Assembly (NCBI GenBank): GCA_963753585.1
Contig: CAVWCU010000001.1
Coordinates: forward strand, 434,001 to 498,000
Direction: 5' to 3'
From: VRUE01 sp963753585
Lineage (GTDB): Bacteria > Actinomycetota > Thermoleophilia > Solirubrobacterales > 70-9
Length of the DNA: 64,000 nucleotides
In this document: positions 26,002-34,862 of the stretch, piece after piece
Layout: the number at the start of each line of letters is the position of its first letter
Numbering within the stretch: position 1 is the first letter of the stretch
Made by a program: the position numbers and the translations under genes
Notes under the pieces: model-generated
The model's database searches: none
The model's input: the letters and a program-made list of their open reading frames with translations, nothing else
What the model was told of the DNA's origin: nothing

Positions 26002-27243
26002 CTAACCAGCAGTGAGCACCTCGGCCTTCGCTTCCTCGAACTCCTCCTCGCTCAGAGCGCCCTTGTCCTTCAACGCCGAGAGCCGCTCGATCTGCTCGAC
26101 CTTGCTCTCTTGCGGCGGGGCTGACGGCTCTGCCGCCGCTCGTCCCGGACCCCACGCCCGCACCCGATCCCCGAACCCTCCGAAGCTCGCGTCCGGGAAT
26201 TCCGCTTCGGCCTGGCGCCGCAGGACCTCCGTCCCGAGCACCATCAGCCCTGCCAGCAGGAGGAGTCCGATTGGTTTCTCGAAAGCGGCAACCGGCGCCC
26301 AGAGGACGAGCACCAGGAAGACGAAGGCAACCACCGCGTAGGTCGTGCCCCGTCGCTCCCGCAGGTAGGGAGCGGCCTCGCGTCGCAGGGCCGTGGCGAT
26401 GCGGGTGGGTCCCGCAAGCCAGGCGGCGATGACGAGGAGGATGCCGAAGGTGATCGCCGAGACGGCGACGGTCATCAGCAGCGCGGTGCCGATGCTCCAG
26501 ACGGCTTCCACGGCGGGCTTGACCGATTCGTTACCCGCCAAAGCGTCGATCACCATGTTCCCGGCGACCCCTCGCAGGAGGAGGCTGAGGACACCGGCAA
26601 CGACGAAGCCGAAGCCGACCGAGCGCAACGCCTGCCTGCGTCGCGGCCCGGCGAGGTAGATCGCGAGCCCATAGAGGAACACCGCCAGCAGGGTGAGAAC
26701 GATCGGCAGGCGCCTGACCAGCTTGCTGATGTCCTGCGCCGCGGAGAGCTGATCGGACTTGAGGATCGTCAGCTGGCCGGCATCGGGCGGGACTTTCGAG
26801 GCGAGCTTGCCGGCGACCCCGAGCTGGCCACCGCTTTCTGAGACCAGTGCCTTGAGATCCAGGGTGACTTCGCCACCGCTGGTCGAGACCGCCGTGCCCT
26901 CGTCGTTCAAGATCTTCAACAGCGTTTCGTGGGCGCCGCGGTTCGCCGCGCTCCAGAGGCTTTCGGCCTGGGAGGTTTCCAACGCCCTTTCGGCCACCCG
27001 GGGAGCGAGCTGATTTAGAGCCCCGGCGGCTGGGCCGGCCAGGGGCGCGAGCCGTGGCGGGAACGTTTTTTCGAGTTCGGCCTGCACGTCCACGCTGGCG
27101 AAGAGCTGGTCGGCGAGGTAGTTGGAGAGCTGGGACTTGACCTCCTCGTTCTGGAGGAGCTGCTCGCTCGTGTTGACCCAGTTGTCGGTGTTGAGCGCCT
27201 GCCGGTTGACCCAGATCGAGAAGATCGCCAAGAACGTGACCAA
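26002..27243 (-). CDS. Multi-pass membrane protein with C-terminal SHOCT domain
   Basis: A 413-residue membrane protein of unknown function. An N-terminal hydrophobic helix is followed by a large extracytoplasmic region (about residues 20-170), then about six further membrane segments. A disordered linker leads to a C-terminal SHOCT motif (QIERLSALKDKGALSEEEFEEAKAEVL). The called TTG start (27243) lies inside the first hydrophobic helix; coding sequence (ERTSGHPRIVAALLVLATL) continues upstream to about 27320 without a standard start, so the N-terminus is uncertain. It is divergent from the ion channel gene. Confidence 0.75.
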   Translation of the reverse strand: MVTFLAIFSIWVNRQALNTDNWVNTSEQLLQNEEVKSQLSNYLADQLFASVDVQAELEKTFPPRLAPLAGPAAGALNQLAPRVAERALETSQAESLWSAANRGAHETLLKILNDEGTAVSTSGGEVTLDLKALVSESGGQLGVAGKLASKVPPDAGQLTILKSDQLSAAQDISKLVRRLPIVLTLLAVFLYGLAIYLAGPRRRQALRSVGFGFVVAGVLSLLLRGVAGNMVIDALAGNESVKPAVEAVWSIGTALLMTVAVSAITFGILLVIAAWLAGPTRIATALRREAAPYLRERRGTTYAVVAFVFLVLVLWAPVAAFEKPIGLLLLAGLMVLGTEVLRRQAEAEFPDASFGGFGDRVRAWGPGRAAAEPSAPPQESKVEQIERLSALKDKGALSEEEFEEAKAEVLTAG

Positions 27244-27406
27244 GGTGGCGAGGACCAGCAGCGCCGCGACGATGCGCGGATGTCCTGAAGTGCGTTCCCT
27301 CGTGGAGCTCTCGGCCTCGATGGTCCTCCGACCTTAACCGGAACCCGGTAGCCGTGTGCGAGGAATCTGCGAAGCCCGGACGGCGATGCCCGCGCCAGGG
27401 AAGCGC

Positions 27407-27811
27407 ATGGACATGGCGAAACCTGTCTCCATGGTTCCATTGGCCCTTGCGTTCCGCGGGCTTGCGCGTGCCGTCGCCAGCGTTTGGCGCGACCCCGAGA
27501 CCAAGGCGCTGCCCTTCGTCGCGGCCGCCTTGGTGCTCACCGGGACGCTCTTCTACTGGCGCTTCGAGGACTGGACCATCGTCGAGTCCCTCTACTTCTC
27601 GGTCGTGACCCTGACGACCGTGGGCTACGGCGATCTCTCGCCTACTTCGGCCGGCACCCAGATCTTCACGATCTTCTACATCCTCACCGGCATCGGCGTG
27701 TTCGTCGCCCTGCTGGCCTCGGTCGCCCAGCAATACATCGCGCAGAAGGCCGAAGGCCCTTCGGCGCGCGAGCGCCTGGGTGCCCGTCGTCAGCGCGGCC
27801 AGGCCGACTGA
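27407..27811 (+). CDS. Two-pass potassium channel (Ion_trans_2)
   Basis: A small K+ channel subunit. Two membrane helices flank a pore loop with the selectivity filter TLTTVGYGDLSPTSAG. A short basic C-tail follows, with no RCK/TrkA domain, so gating partners are unknown. Four subunits would form a channel by family analogy. Start candidates are ATG 27386, 27407 and 27413; 27407 has a suitable purine-rich site (agggaag) just upstream. The gene precedes an MFS exporter by 33 bases. Confidence 0.85.
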   Translation: MDMAKPVSMVPLALAFRGLARAVASVWRDPETKALPFVAAALVLTGTLFYWRFEDWTIVESLYFSVVTLTTVGYGDLSPTSAGTQIFTIFYILTGIGVFVALLASVAQQYIAQKAEGPSARERLGARRQRGQAD

Positions 27812-27844
27812 CCGCCTATAAGGTCAGCGTGTGAGGGTTCGCCG

Positions 27845-29443
27845 GTGACCGAGATCGAGGGAGGCGGAACCCCGCCGAAGGAAGAATCGGGCAATCCACG
27901 ACTTGCCGTCCTGCTGGCGATGGCAATGTTTGTACTCGTCGTCGACACGTCGCTGATGAACGTTTCGATCTCCGCGGTGGTTCGCGACCTCGACACGACC
28001 GTCAGCGGGCTCCAATCCGCCATCGCGCTGGAGGCGTTGGTCTCGGCCGCATTCATCCTGATCGGAAGCAAGGTCGGCGACCTGATCGGGCGAAAGCGGG
28101 CGTACACGTTCGGCCTGTTCGCCTACGCGACCGGCGCCTCGGCAATGGCATTGACCCAGAGCCTTGCCCCGGTCGTCATCTTCTGGGCGATCATCGGCGG
28201 GCTTGGGGCGTCCCTGATGCTGCCCGCCATGCAGTCGCTGATCCACGGCAACTTCGAGGGCGCGGCTCAGAAAAAGGCCTACGCCCTGGTCGGGGCCGCC
28301 GCAGCGATCGCCGCTGCGGTCGGACCGTTGCTCGGAGGCTTCATCACCACCTACTTGACCTGGCGACTCGCGTTCACGCTCGAGGTCGTCGTCATCGTGG
28401 TCGTTCTCTCCGGCCTGGGGCTGGTCCGCGACGTGCCTTACACAGGGCCTCGGCACGTCGACGCGGTTGGGGCGGTCCTGTCCGTCTTCGCGATGGGCGG
28501 CATCGTGCTCAGTGTCCTGGTCTGGCAGGAGGGCGGCGAGGCCGTCGCCGAGCTGATGGCGATCGGGGGAATCGCGCTCGCCGCGCTCGTCTACTGGCTC
28601 AGGCGCCGCAAGCGGGAGGGCAAGCCGACGCTGTTTGACCCGGACCTGTTCAAGGCCAAGGTCTTCAGGCTCGGGATCTCCCAGCAGACGCTCCAGCAGA
28701 TCGCTCTGGGCGGCACCATGATCGCCCTGCCGATCTACCTGCAGATGGTCTTCGAGTACAACGCAATGGAGGCCGGGCTCTCGTTGGCGCCGCTCTCGCT
28801 CAGCATGTTCGGAATGGCGATTCTGGCGGCGAGGAAGGCGGGAGCGCGACGCCCGAGCACCCTGATCAGATTGGGATTCGCTCTCTTCTCCGCGGGCATT
28901 GCGATTTTGATTCCGATCGTGCCACGCGCGGACTCCGGTTGGGCCCTTGTAGTACCGCTGGTCATCGCAGGCTTGGGCTTGGGCCTGCTGGTGTCCCAGC
29001 TCAACAACTACACGCTGGCCCCGATCTCCGAGGAGCGCGTCAGCGAGGCCGCGGGCCTGAACTCCGCCGCCGGCTCGTTCGGGCTGTCGTTCGGGTTGGC
29101 GTTTGCCGGCGCCATCCTGCTGGCAACCCTTTCCGTCGCCTTCACCCAGATGTCAGACGACAGCACGGTGCTTGCCCCGGCCGAGAAGGAGCGCGTGGCC
29201 AAGGCCCTCGAAGAGGACGCCGAGGTGATGACCAACACCGAATTGGACAAGCTGCTCGCCGACGAGCCGCAGGCGACCCAGGACGAGATCATCAGCATCA
29301 ACACCGATGCAAGACCACTCGCCCTTCAGGTGGCCCTGCTGATTCCGCTCCTCGCCGGCCTCATCGGTCTTTTCAACTCCTTCCGCATGACGCGTCTGCC
29401 GGAACCCAAGCCGTCGGGTTTTGGCGAGACCGTCCTGGCCTGA
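27845..29443 (+). CDS. MFS transporter, DHA2 (EmrB/QacA) type
   Basis: A 532-residue, 14-helix drug:proton antiporter-like protein. The first helix reads VDTSLMNVSISAVVRDL, matching the DHA2 motif (VDxTIVNVALP). Motif A-like GSKVGDLIGRKRAYTFGL follows helix 2, and motif C-like GGLGASLMLPAMQSLI is present. A hydrophilic segment of about 55 residues separates the last helices. Likely exports lipophilic compounds; substrate unknown. No TetR-type regulator is adjacent. Confidence 0.9.
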   Translation: MTEIEGGGTPPKEESGNPRLAVLLAMAMFVLVVDTSLMNVSISAVVRDLDTTVSGLQSAIALEALVSAAFILIGSKVGDLIGRKRAYTFGLFAYATGASAMALTQSLAPVVIFWAIIGGLGASLMLPAMQSLIHGNFEGAAQKKAYALVGAAAAIAAAVGPLLGGFITTYLTWRLAFTLEVVVIVVVLSGLGLVRDVPYTGPRHVDAVGAVLSVFAMGGIVLSVLVWQEGGEAVAELMAIGGIALAALVYWLRRRKREGKPTLFDPDLFKAKVFRLGISQQTLQQIALGGTMIALPIYLQMVFEYNAMEAGLSLAPLSLSMFGMAILAARKAGARRPSTLIRLGFALFSAGIAILIPIVPRADSGWALVVPLVIAGLGLGLLVSQLNNYTLAPISEERVSEAAGLNSAAGSFGLSFGLAFAGAILLATLSVAFTQMSDDSTVLAPAEKERVAKALEEDAEVMTNTELDKLLADEPQATQDEIISINTDARPLALQVALLIPLLAGLIGLFNSFRMTRLPEPKPSGFGETVLA

Positions 29444-29462
29444 GTGCAGCGACCTGGCTGGG

Positions 29463-29681
29463 TCACCAGGTCAGCTCGATCTCCAGCTCGCGCTCGTCGG
29501 TCTCGATGTCGAGCTCGACCTTGAGCTGGACTTCATCCGGGACGTTGACGGTGAATTTCACTCCACCACGCTCGAACTCGATCTCGTTGTGGCGGGCGAG
29601 CATGTCGGCGAGCTTGCGAAGGCGCTCGGCGACCTCCTCCCGTTTCAGCGTTTCCTTCTGCTCAACCTCAAAGATGTCCAT
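29463..29681 (-). CDS. amphi-Trp domain protein
   Basis: A 72-residue protein that fits the amphi-Trp domain: N-terminal KETLKREEVAERLRKLADMLARHNEIEF, a strand GVKFTVNVPDEVQLKVELDIE and the C-terminal ELEIELTW ending in Trp. The function of the family is not established; it is often a small single-domain protein. It is convergent with the MFS gene. Confidence 0.8.
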   Translation of the reverse strand: MDIFEVEQKETLKREEVAERLRKLADMLARHNEIEFERGGVKFTVNVPDEVQLKVELDIETDERELEIELTW

Positions 29682-29833
29682 CAGCTCTCCTTTGACCGCC
29701 GGCTAGGGCCGCGAGCCTATCCTCGGGGCGATCGAGCGGCGCACGCAAAGCGCCTTTCGTAGCCCTGGGCGGGACGGACTGTCGATGTACGATCGTCGCC
29801 CGGCGCCATCAGCGCCACAATCAGGAGGAATCA

Positions 29834-30232
29834 ATGCTTCCAGTTGCCAGCTCTTATCCGCTCCTCGACATTGTTTGGACGATGCTCGTCTTCTTCGGGC
29901 TGGTGATCTGGATCGGCCTCCTGTTCAACGTCTTCGGCGACCTCTTCCGCCGCCACGACATTTCGGGCTGGGCCAAGGCAGGCTGGTGTCTGCTGGCGAT
30001 CGTCCTGCCCTTCGTCGGCGTGCTCATCTACCTCGGCACGCAGGGCTCGGGAATGGCCGAGCGCAGCGCAGCGCAGACGAAGGCCGCCCAAGCGCAGTTC
30101 GACGAGTACGTGCGCACGACGGCCGGCAGCGGAGGCGCCGCGGAGGAGATCGCCAAGGCCAAGGAGCTGCTGGACACCGGCGCAATCAGCCAGGAGGAGT
30201 TCGACTCGATCAAGCGGAAAGCGCTTGCTTGA
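29834..30232 (+). CDS. PLDc_N / SHOCT domain membrane protein
   Basis: A 132-residue protein. Two N-terminal membrane helices (VWTMLVFFGLVIWIGLLFNVF and the WCLLAIVLPFVGVLIYLG segment) match the phospholipase-D-nuclease N-terminal motif. A linker leads to a SHOCT motif (EIAKAKELLDTGAISQEEFDSIKRKAL). The ATG is preceded by a strong ribosome site (caggaggaatca). This class of small actinobacterial proteins is common but its function is unknown. It is one of three SHOCT sequences within 5 kb. Confidence 0.82.
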   Translation: MLPVASSYPLLDIVWTMLVFFGLVIWIGLLFNVFGDLFRRHDISGWAKAGWCLLAIVLPFVGVLIYLGTQGSGMAERSAAQTKAAQAQFDEYVRTTAGSGGAAEEIAKAKELLDTGAISQEEFDSIKRKALA

Positions 30233-30435
30233 GTTCGGAGGCGAGTGGCGCCCTATGCCTGCGAGCTAGACCACCCTGTGACGCGCTACTCGAGGGGGGT
30301 TCCTGCCTTTGGTGTCGAATCAGGCAAGTGCTGAATTTCACAACCGCTCCGTGCTGTCAGAGGACCAGCGAGGCTGCTTGGTCGACATTCGCTCGGTCGC
30401 CCAGGAAAGGGCGCCGACTTAGGAAAGGAATACAT

Positions 30436-30819
30436 ATGAGGGGTGCTGGCCGAGCTGCTTTCGTCGCCATCCTGCTCTTGATCGCGGGCACGCTCAACGT
30501 CATCTACGGCATCGCTGCGATCGGCGACGCCAGCTTCTTCGTGGAAAACACGCGATACGTGTTCTCCGGTCTCAGCACCTGGGGCTGGATCACCGTCATT
30601 CTGGGAGTCGTCCAACTCTGCGGTGGACTCTCTCTGCTCGCCGGCAACGCGTTCGGACGAGTCATCGGGCTGATCGCCGCGTCTCTGGGCGCAATTGGCG
30701 CCCTCCTCGCGGTTGGCGGCGCCTTTCCGTTCTGGTCGCTGGGGATCTTCGCCCTCTGCGTGATCTGCATCCACGGCCTCGTCGTCTACGGCGAGGACGA
30801 GCCCGTAAGCCGGGCCTAG
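30436..30819 (+). CDS. Four-helix membrane protein, DUF7144-like
   Basis: A 127-residue protein with four predicted membrane helices, an N-terminal AGRAAFVAILLLIAGTLNVIYGIAAIG pattern (here split across helix 1) and a short acidic C-tail (YGEDEPVSRA). It resembles the actinobacterial DUF7144 family. ATG 30436 follows aggaaagg. Function unknown. A strong terminator follows 8 bases after the stop. Confidence 0.75.
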   Translation: MRGAGRAAFVAILLLIAGTLNVIYGIAAIGDASFFVENTRYVFSGLSTWGWITVILGVVQLCGGLSLLAGNAFGRVIGLIAASLGAIGALLAVGGAFPFWSLGIFALCVICIHGLVVYGEDEPVSRA

Positions 30820-30827
30820 AACGCCTC

Positions 30828-30861
30828 AGAGAGAGCCCGGCCGGTGCGGCCGGCTCTCTCT
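30828..30861 (+). terminator. Strong hairpin terminator
   Basis: Arms agagagagcccggccg and cggccggctctctct pair over 15 bp with one bulged C and a GTG loop, directly after the DUF7144-like gene. There is no long T run, only a CT-rich right arm, which is usual in high-GC genomes. Confidence 0.65.
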
Positions 30862-30869
30862 ATCCAGCC

Positions 30870-30966
30870 CTAGCCGAGCAGCTTGGCCTTCTGGGCGGCG
30901 AACTCCTCCTCGGTGAGGATTCCCTGGCTTTGAGCCACCCAGTTCCTTTAGCTGATCGATGGCCAG
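30870..30966 (-). pseudogene. SHOCT domain remnant
   Basis: On the minus strand the sequence encodes AIDQLKELGGSKPG and then, one base out of frame, ILTEEEFAAQKAKLLG with a stop (complement of 30870-30872). Together these form a standard SHOCT domain. No intact upstream gene exists in this direction, so it is a fragment or a frameshifted short gene. Confidence 0.5.
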
Positions 30967-31033
30967 CGCCCGGGGCGGACGACTGTCGACTCCACTTCTC
31001 AGACCTGAGCCCGATGCTGCCGATGAGCTACCG

Positions 31034-31741
31034 ATGAACGCGAGCAACGAGCACGTCTTCTCGCACGGGATGGACGACACGCGGGCGGCGCTGGAGACCT
31101 GGAACGGGCGGCCGTGGGCGGTCCTGCGGGGCTGGACGGCGCTCAGCCTTGCGATCTCCCTGACCTTGCTGGGAGCCGTCTGGGTCGTCGCCGGCTTGCT
31201 CACGCCGGACATCACGCCTCTTCACTTCCCGGGCCTGACCGAACCGTCGGAGCCGGGCGACCTGCTGCCGATCCTCTGGCGCAACTCGCTGGTGTTGGCC
31301 CTGCACGCGACGGCCTGCGTCGCCGGCTTCATCGCCGGCGCCTCGATGCCGATCGCGGCGGCCCAGCGGGCCGGCTTCTCGCGCTGGATCCACGTCAAGA
31401 CCGCCGAGTTCGCGATCCTCTTCGTCTGCGCGGTCACCCTCTTCTCCCTCTGTACCCAGGCGCTCTACCTCGGCTTCCAGGGCTCGACCATCGCCTACCA
31501 GCTGGAGATCTCCCACGCCGCCCTCATCCTCAGCGTCCTGCCCCACGCGATTCCCGAGCTGACCGCCCTCTTCCTGCCGCTCGCCGCCTGGCTGATCGCC
31601 AGCCGGCGTGGCGAGTGGAACCAGCTCCTCGCCGCCACCTTCATCACCGTCCTGCTTGCGATTCCCGTCCTCGTCGTCGCGGCGACGGTCGAGGTCTACG
31701 TCTGGCCCCACATTTTGGAAGCTCTTTCCCCAGTCGTTTGA
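31034..31741 (+). CDS. SpoIIM-like (DUF95) integral membrane protein
   Basis: A 235-residue protein with about five membrane helices. A soluble start (to about residue 30) is followed by LRGWTALSLAISLTLLGAVWV, then RNSLVLALHATACVAGFIAGA, a long central region, LPHAIPELTALFLPLAAWL and a C-terminal helix VLLAIPVLVVAATVEVYV. The HAIPE-L pattern and helix layout resemble the stage II sporulation protein M family, widespread also in non-sporulating bacteria. The function here is unknown. ATG 31034 is the preferred start. Palindrome A1 follows before leuS. Confidence 0.65.
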   Translation: MNASNEHVFSHGMDDTRAALETWNGRPWAVLRGWTALSLAISLTLLGAVWVVAGLLTPDITPLHFPGLTEPSEPGDLLPILWRNSLVLALHATACVAGFIAGASMPIAAAQRAGFSRWIHVKTAEFAILFVCAVTLFSLCTQALYLGFQGSTIAYQLEISHAALILSVLPHAIPELTALFLPLAAWLIASRRGEWNQLLAATFITVLLAIPVLVVAATVEVYVWPHILEALSPVV

Positions 31742-31769
31742 CGTCATCGCGCCACTTGAAAGCGCATCT

Positions 31770-31868
31770 CGCGGCGGGTGGCACGGATTTGGGGGACCAC
31801 CCCGAGGAGGCGGCGAAGCCGCCCCCGCAGCGGGTGGTGGTACCAAATCCGTGACAGGACCCGCCGCG
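31770..31868. repeat. Palindromic element A1 (family A)
   Basis: A four-part nested palindrome between the SpoIIM-like gene and leuS. Outer stem CGCGGCGGGT/ACCCGCCGCG (31770-31779 and 31859-31868); internal loop GGC opposite GACAGG; stem ACGGATTTGG/CCAAATCCGT; stem ACCACCC/GGGTGGT; then GAGGA, a GGCGGC-GAA-GCCGCC hairpin and CCGCAG. The unpaired motifs recur in A2 and A3, with other stem sequences. Confidence 0.8.
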
Positions 31869-31894
31869 CGCGACACCTCTCATAAGATCGCGCG

Positions 31895-34384
31895 ATGAGC
31901 GGCTACGACCCAAAGGCGATCGAGGCGAAGTGGCAGCGGGTCTGGGCCGAGGAGAAGACCTGGGAGGTCGCCAACCCCGGTCAGCCCGGTTACGACCCCT
32001 CCAAGCCGAAGTCCTACGTGCTGGAGATGCTGCCCTACCCCTCGGGGCAGCCACACGTCGGCCACCTCAAGTGCTACGCGGTCGGCGACGCGATCGCCCA
32101 CTTCCGCCGCCGCCACGGCTTCGAGGTGATCCACCCGATGGGCTACGACTCCTTCGGGCTGCCGGCCGAGAACAACGCGATCAAGACGGGCGAGCCGCCG
32201 CGCGTCGCGACCGAGCGCTCGATCGAGTCCTTCCAGCGCCAGTTCCGCGAGTGGGGCATCTCGATCGACTGGTCGCGCGAACTGGCGACGCACACGCCCG
32301 AGTACTACCGCTGGACGCAGTGGATCTTCCTCCAGCTCTTCGAGCGCGGCCTCGCCTACCGGGCCGAGGCGCCGGTGCAGTGGTGCCCGAAGGACGCCAC
32401 CGTGCTCGCCAACGAGCAGGTCGTCGACGGCCGCTGCGAGCGTTGCGGCACCGAGGTCGTGCAGCGCAAGCTCGAGCAGTGGTTCTTCAAGACCACCGAC
32501 TACGCCGAGCGCCTGCTCGCCGACTTCGAGCTGCTCGAGTCCTGGCCCGAGCACGTGATCACGATGCAGCGCAACTGGATCGGCCGCTCCGAGGGCGCCG
32601 AGGTCGTCTTCCGCTGCGAGGAGCTCGGCCTCGACTTCCCGGTCTTCACCACCCGGCCCGACACGCTCTTCGGCGCCACCTTCTTCGTCCTCGCCCCCGA
32701 GCACCCCGAGCTGGAGCGGCTCGTCGCCGGCACCCCCGCCGAGGACGCGGTGCGCGAGTACGTCGACCGCGCCGCCCGCGAGTCGGCCGAGGAGCGCGGC
32801 GCCGAGGACCGCGAGAAGACCGGCGTGGCGCTCGGCCGCAGCGTCGTCAACCCGGTCAACGGCGAGGAGATCCCGATGTTCGTCGCCGACTACGTGCTGA
32901 TGGAGTACGGCACCGGCGCGATCATGGCCGTCCCCGCCCACGACGAGCGCGACTACGAGTTCGCCAGGACGTTCGACCTGCCGGTCCGCCGCGTGATCGA
33001 GGGAACCGATCCCGAGACCGCCCGCGAGGACGCCGGCCTGCCCTACCCCGGCGACGGGCCGATGACCGGCTCGGGGCGCTTTGACGGCAAGGGCAACCGC
33101 GAGGCCTACGAGGAGATCGTCGCCTGGCTCGCCGAGGAGGGCCGGGGTGAGACGTCCGTCAACTACCGCCTGCGCGACTGGCTGGTCTCGCGCCAGCGCT
33201 ACTGGGGCGCGCCGATCCCGGTCGTCTACTGCGAAGACTGCGGCATCGTGCCCGTGCCCGACGACCAGCTCCCGGTCGAGCTGCCCGAGATCGAGGACTA
33301 CTCACCGCAGGGCAAGAGCCCGCTGGCGGCCGCCGAGGACTGGGTCGCCACCGAGTGCCCGCGCTGCGGCAGGGCGGCACGGCGCGAGACCGACACGATG
33401 GACACCTTCGTCGACTCCTCCTGGTACTTCATCCGCTACCTCGACCCGCGCAACGATGCTGCCGCCTGGGACCGCACCGCCTCCGATCACTGGCTGCCGG
33501 TCGACCAGTACATCGGCGGGGTCGAGCACGCGATCCTGCACCTGATGTACGCGCGCTTCTTCACCAAGGCACTCGCGGACTGCGGCCACCTCGACGTGCA
33601 GGAGCCCTTCGCCAACCTCTTCGCCCAGGGGATGATCACCCGCGACGGCGCGAAGATGTCGAAGTCGCGTGGCAACACGGTCAGTCCCGCCGAGTACGTC
33701 GAGCGCTACGGGGCCGACACCGCCCGCACCTACATCTGCTTCATGGGTCCGCCCGAGCGCGACGCCGACTGGGCCGACGAGGGGGTGGAGGGAGTCAACC
33801 GCTTCCTCTCGCGCCTCTGGCGGCTCTGCGAGGAGGTCGAAGGTGAGACGGCCGGCGCATTGGATCCCGGCGCAACGGGGGGCGACGCTCGCACCTTGCT
33901 GTCCAAGGCCCACTGGGCAATCGACAAGGTCACCCGCGACTTCCAGCGCGACTTCCAGCTCAACACCGCGATCGCCGCCGTGATGGAGCTGGTCAACGAG
34001 GCCTACCGGCTGAAGGAGGGGATATACGACGAGCCAGAGGGCGACTCCACCGTCCGCTTCGCCACGGCGATCGCGGCCTCGCTCGTCTTCCCCTTCGCGC
34101 CCCACCTGGGCGCGGAGATCTGGGAGCGGCTGCAGGGCGGCCGCGTCTGGGAGCAGCCCTGGCCGATCGCCGATCCCGAGATGCTGGTCAGCGACACGGT
34201 CACCCTCGTCGTTCAGGTCAACGGCAAGCTGCGCGACCGGATCGAGGCGGACGCCGACGCCCCCGAAGACGAGCTCCTGGCGCTCGCCCGCGCCAGCGAG
34301 AAGGTCAGCCGCTTCCTCGACGGCAAAGAGGTCGTCAAGGAGGTAGTGGTGCCGGGCAAATTGGTCAACCTAGTGGTCCGGTAG
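31895..34384 (+). CDS. leuS: Leucyl-tRNA synthetase
   Basis: Class I aminoacyl-tRNA synthetase charging tRNA-Leu. At 829 residues it is full length for the bacterial type. The HIGH-equivalent is YPSGQPHVGHL near residue 50; the editing domain (CP1) shows TTRPDTLFGATF and YGTGAIMAVPAHDERD; the KMSKS loop reads AKMSKSRGNTV; a zinc-like Cys cluster (CPKDATVLANEQ, CERCG) is visible. The anticodon-binding domain closes with VQVNGKLRDRIE. The stop is followed 25 bases on by a cupin gene. No convincing T-box leader was found upstream. Confidence 0.97.
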   Translation: MSGYDPKAIEAKWQRVWAEEKTWEVANPGQPGYDPSKPKSYVLEMLPYPSGQPHVGHLKCYAVGDAIAHFRRRHGFEVIHPMGYDSFGLPAENNAIKTGEPPRVATERSIESFQRQFREWGISIDWSRELATHTPEYYRWTQWIFLQLFERGLAYRAEAPVQWCPKDATVLANEQVVDGRCERCGTEVVQRKLEQWFFKTTDYAERLLADFELLESWPEHVITMQRNWIGRSEGAEVVFRCEELGLDFPVFTTRPDTLFGATFFVLAPEHPELERLVAGTPAEDAVREYVDRAARESAEERGAEDREKTGVALGRSVVNPVNGEEIPMFVADYVLMEYGTGAIMAVPAHDERDYEFARTFDLPVRRVIEGTDPETAREDAGLPYPGDGPMTGSGRFDGKGNREAYEEIVAWLAEEGRGETSVNYRLRDWLVSRQRYWGAPIPVVYCEDCGIVPVPDDQLPVELPEIEDYSPQGKSPLAAAEDWVATECPRCGRAARRETDTMDTFVDSSWYFIRYLDPRNDAAAWDRTASDHWLPVDQYIGGVEHAILHLMYARFFTKALADCGHLDVQEPFANLFAQGMITRDGAKMSKSRGNTVSPAEYVERYGADTARTYICFMGPPERDADWADEGVEGVNRFLSRLWRLCEEVEGETAGALDPGATGGDARTLLSKAHWAIDKVTRDFQRDFQLNTAIAAVMELVNEAYRLKEGIYDEPEGDSTVRFATAIAASLVFPFAPHLGAEIWERLQGGRVWEQPWPIADPEMLVSDTVTLVVQVNGKLRDRIEADADAPEDELLALARASEKVSRFLDGKEVVKEVVVPGKLVNLVVR

Positions 34385-34409
34385 GCCCGAGAACTGGTAC
34401 AAAGCGGCC

Positions 34410-34805
34410 GTGCAAGTGAGGAGGCTCTCAGAGGCGCCGGTGGAGGAGTGGCACCGCCTGCGCACGTATGTGCTGATGGACGCGGGCGAACTCGGCTCGC
34501 GAAACCTCTCGGTCACCTGGCTGGAGCTTCCCGCCGGGGCCGAGCAGTCGCTGCGCTCTCACGAAGAGGCCGAGCAGGTCTACCTCGTGGTGAGGGGGAC
34601 GGGCACGATGTCCGTGGCCGGAGACACCCAACAGGTCGCCGAGGGCGATCTGATCCTGGTGCCGCCCGCGACCGATCACTCAATCGCCAACGATGGCGAG
34701 GGCGAACTTGCCTGCATCTCGGTGCAGTCGCCACCGGTTGCCGCTTCGGAGCTGTACAGCGACCAGTTGGCGGAGGTCGCTGGTTATGACGATGAAGACT
34801 TGTAG
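34410..34805 (+). CDS. Cupin domain protein
   Basis: A 131-residue single-domain cupin. The two motifs are recognisable: ELPAGAEQSLRSHEEAEQVYLVVRGTGTM and EGDLILVPPATDHSIAN, with His and Glu residues suited to metal binding. The enzymatic or regulatory role is unknown. GTG 34410 starts 25 bases after leuS, so cotranscription is possible. Confidence 0.85.
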   Translation: MQVRRLSEAPVEEWHRLRTYVLMDAGELGSRNLSVTWLELPAGAEQSLRSHEEAEQVYLVVRGTGTMSVAGDTQQVAEGDLILVPPATDHSIANDGEGELACISVQSPPVAASELYSDQLAEVAGYDDEDL

Positions 34806-34862
34806 CTAAACCGTGTGACTGTGCGCGCCACGCGCGCGCCGGCATCGGGGACGGTTCGGGTC

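Noticed and set aside
31793..31852. T-box-like motif upstream of leuS (GGGTGGTGGTACC)
   Set aside because: It resembles the T-box sequence, but no specifier stem or terminator/antiterminator is seen, and the same structure (family A) occurs at two other sites unrelated to aminoacyl-tRNA synthetases.
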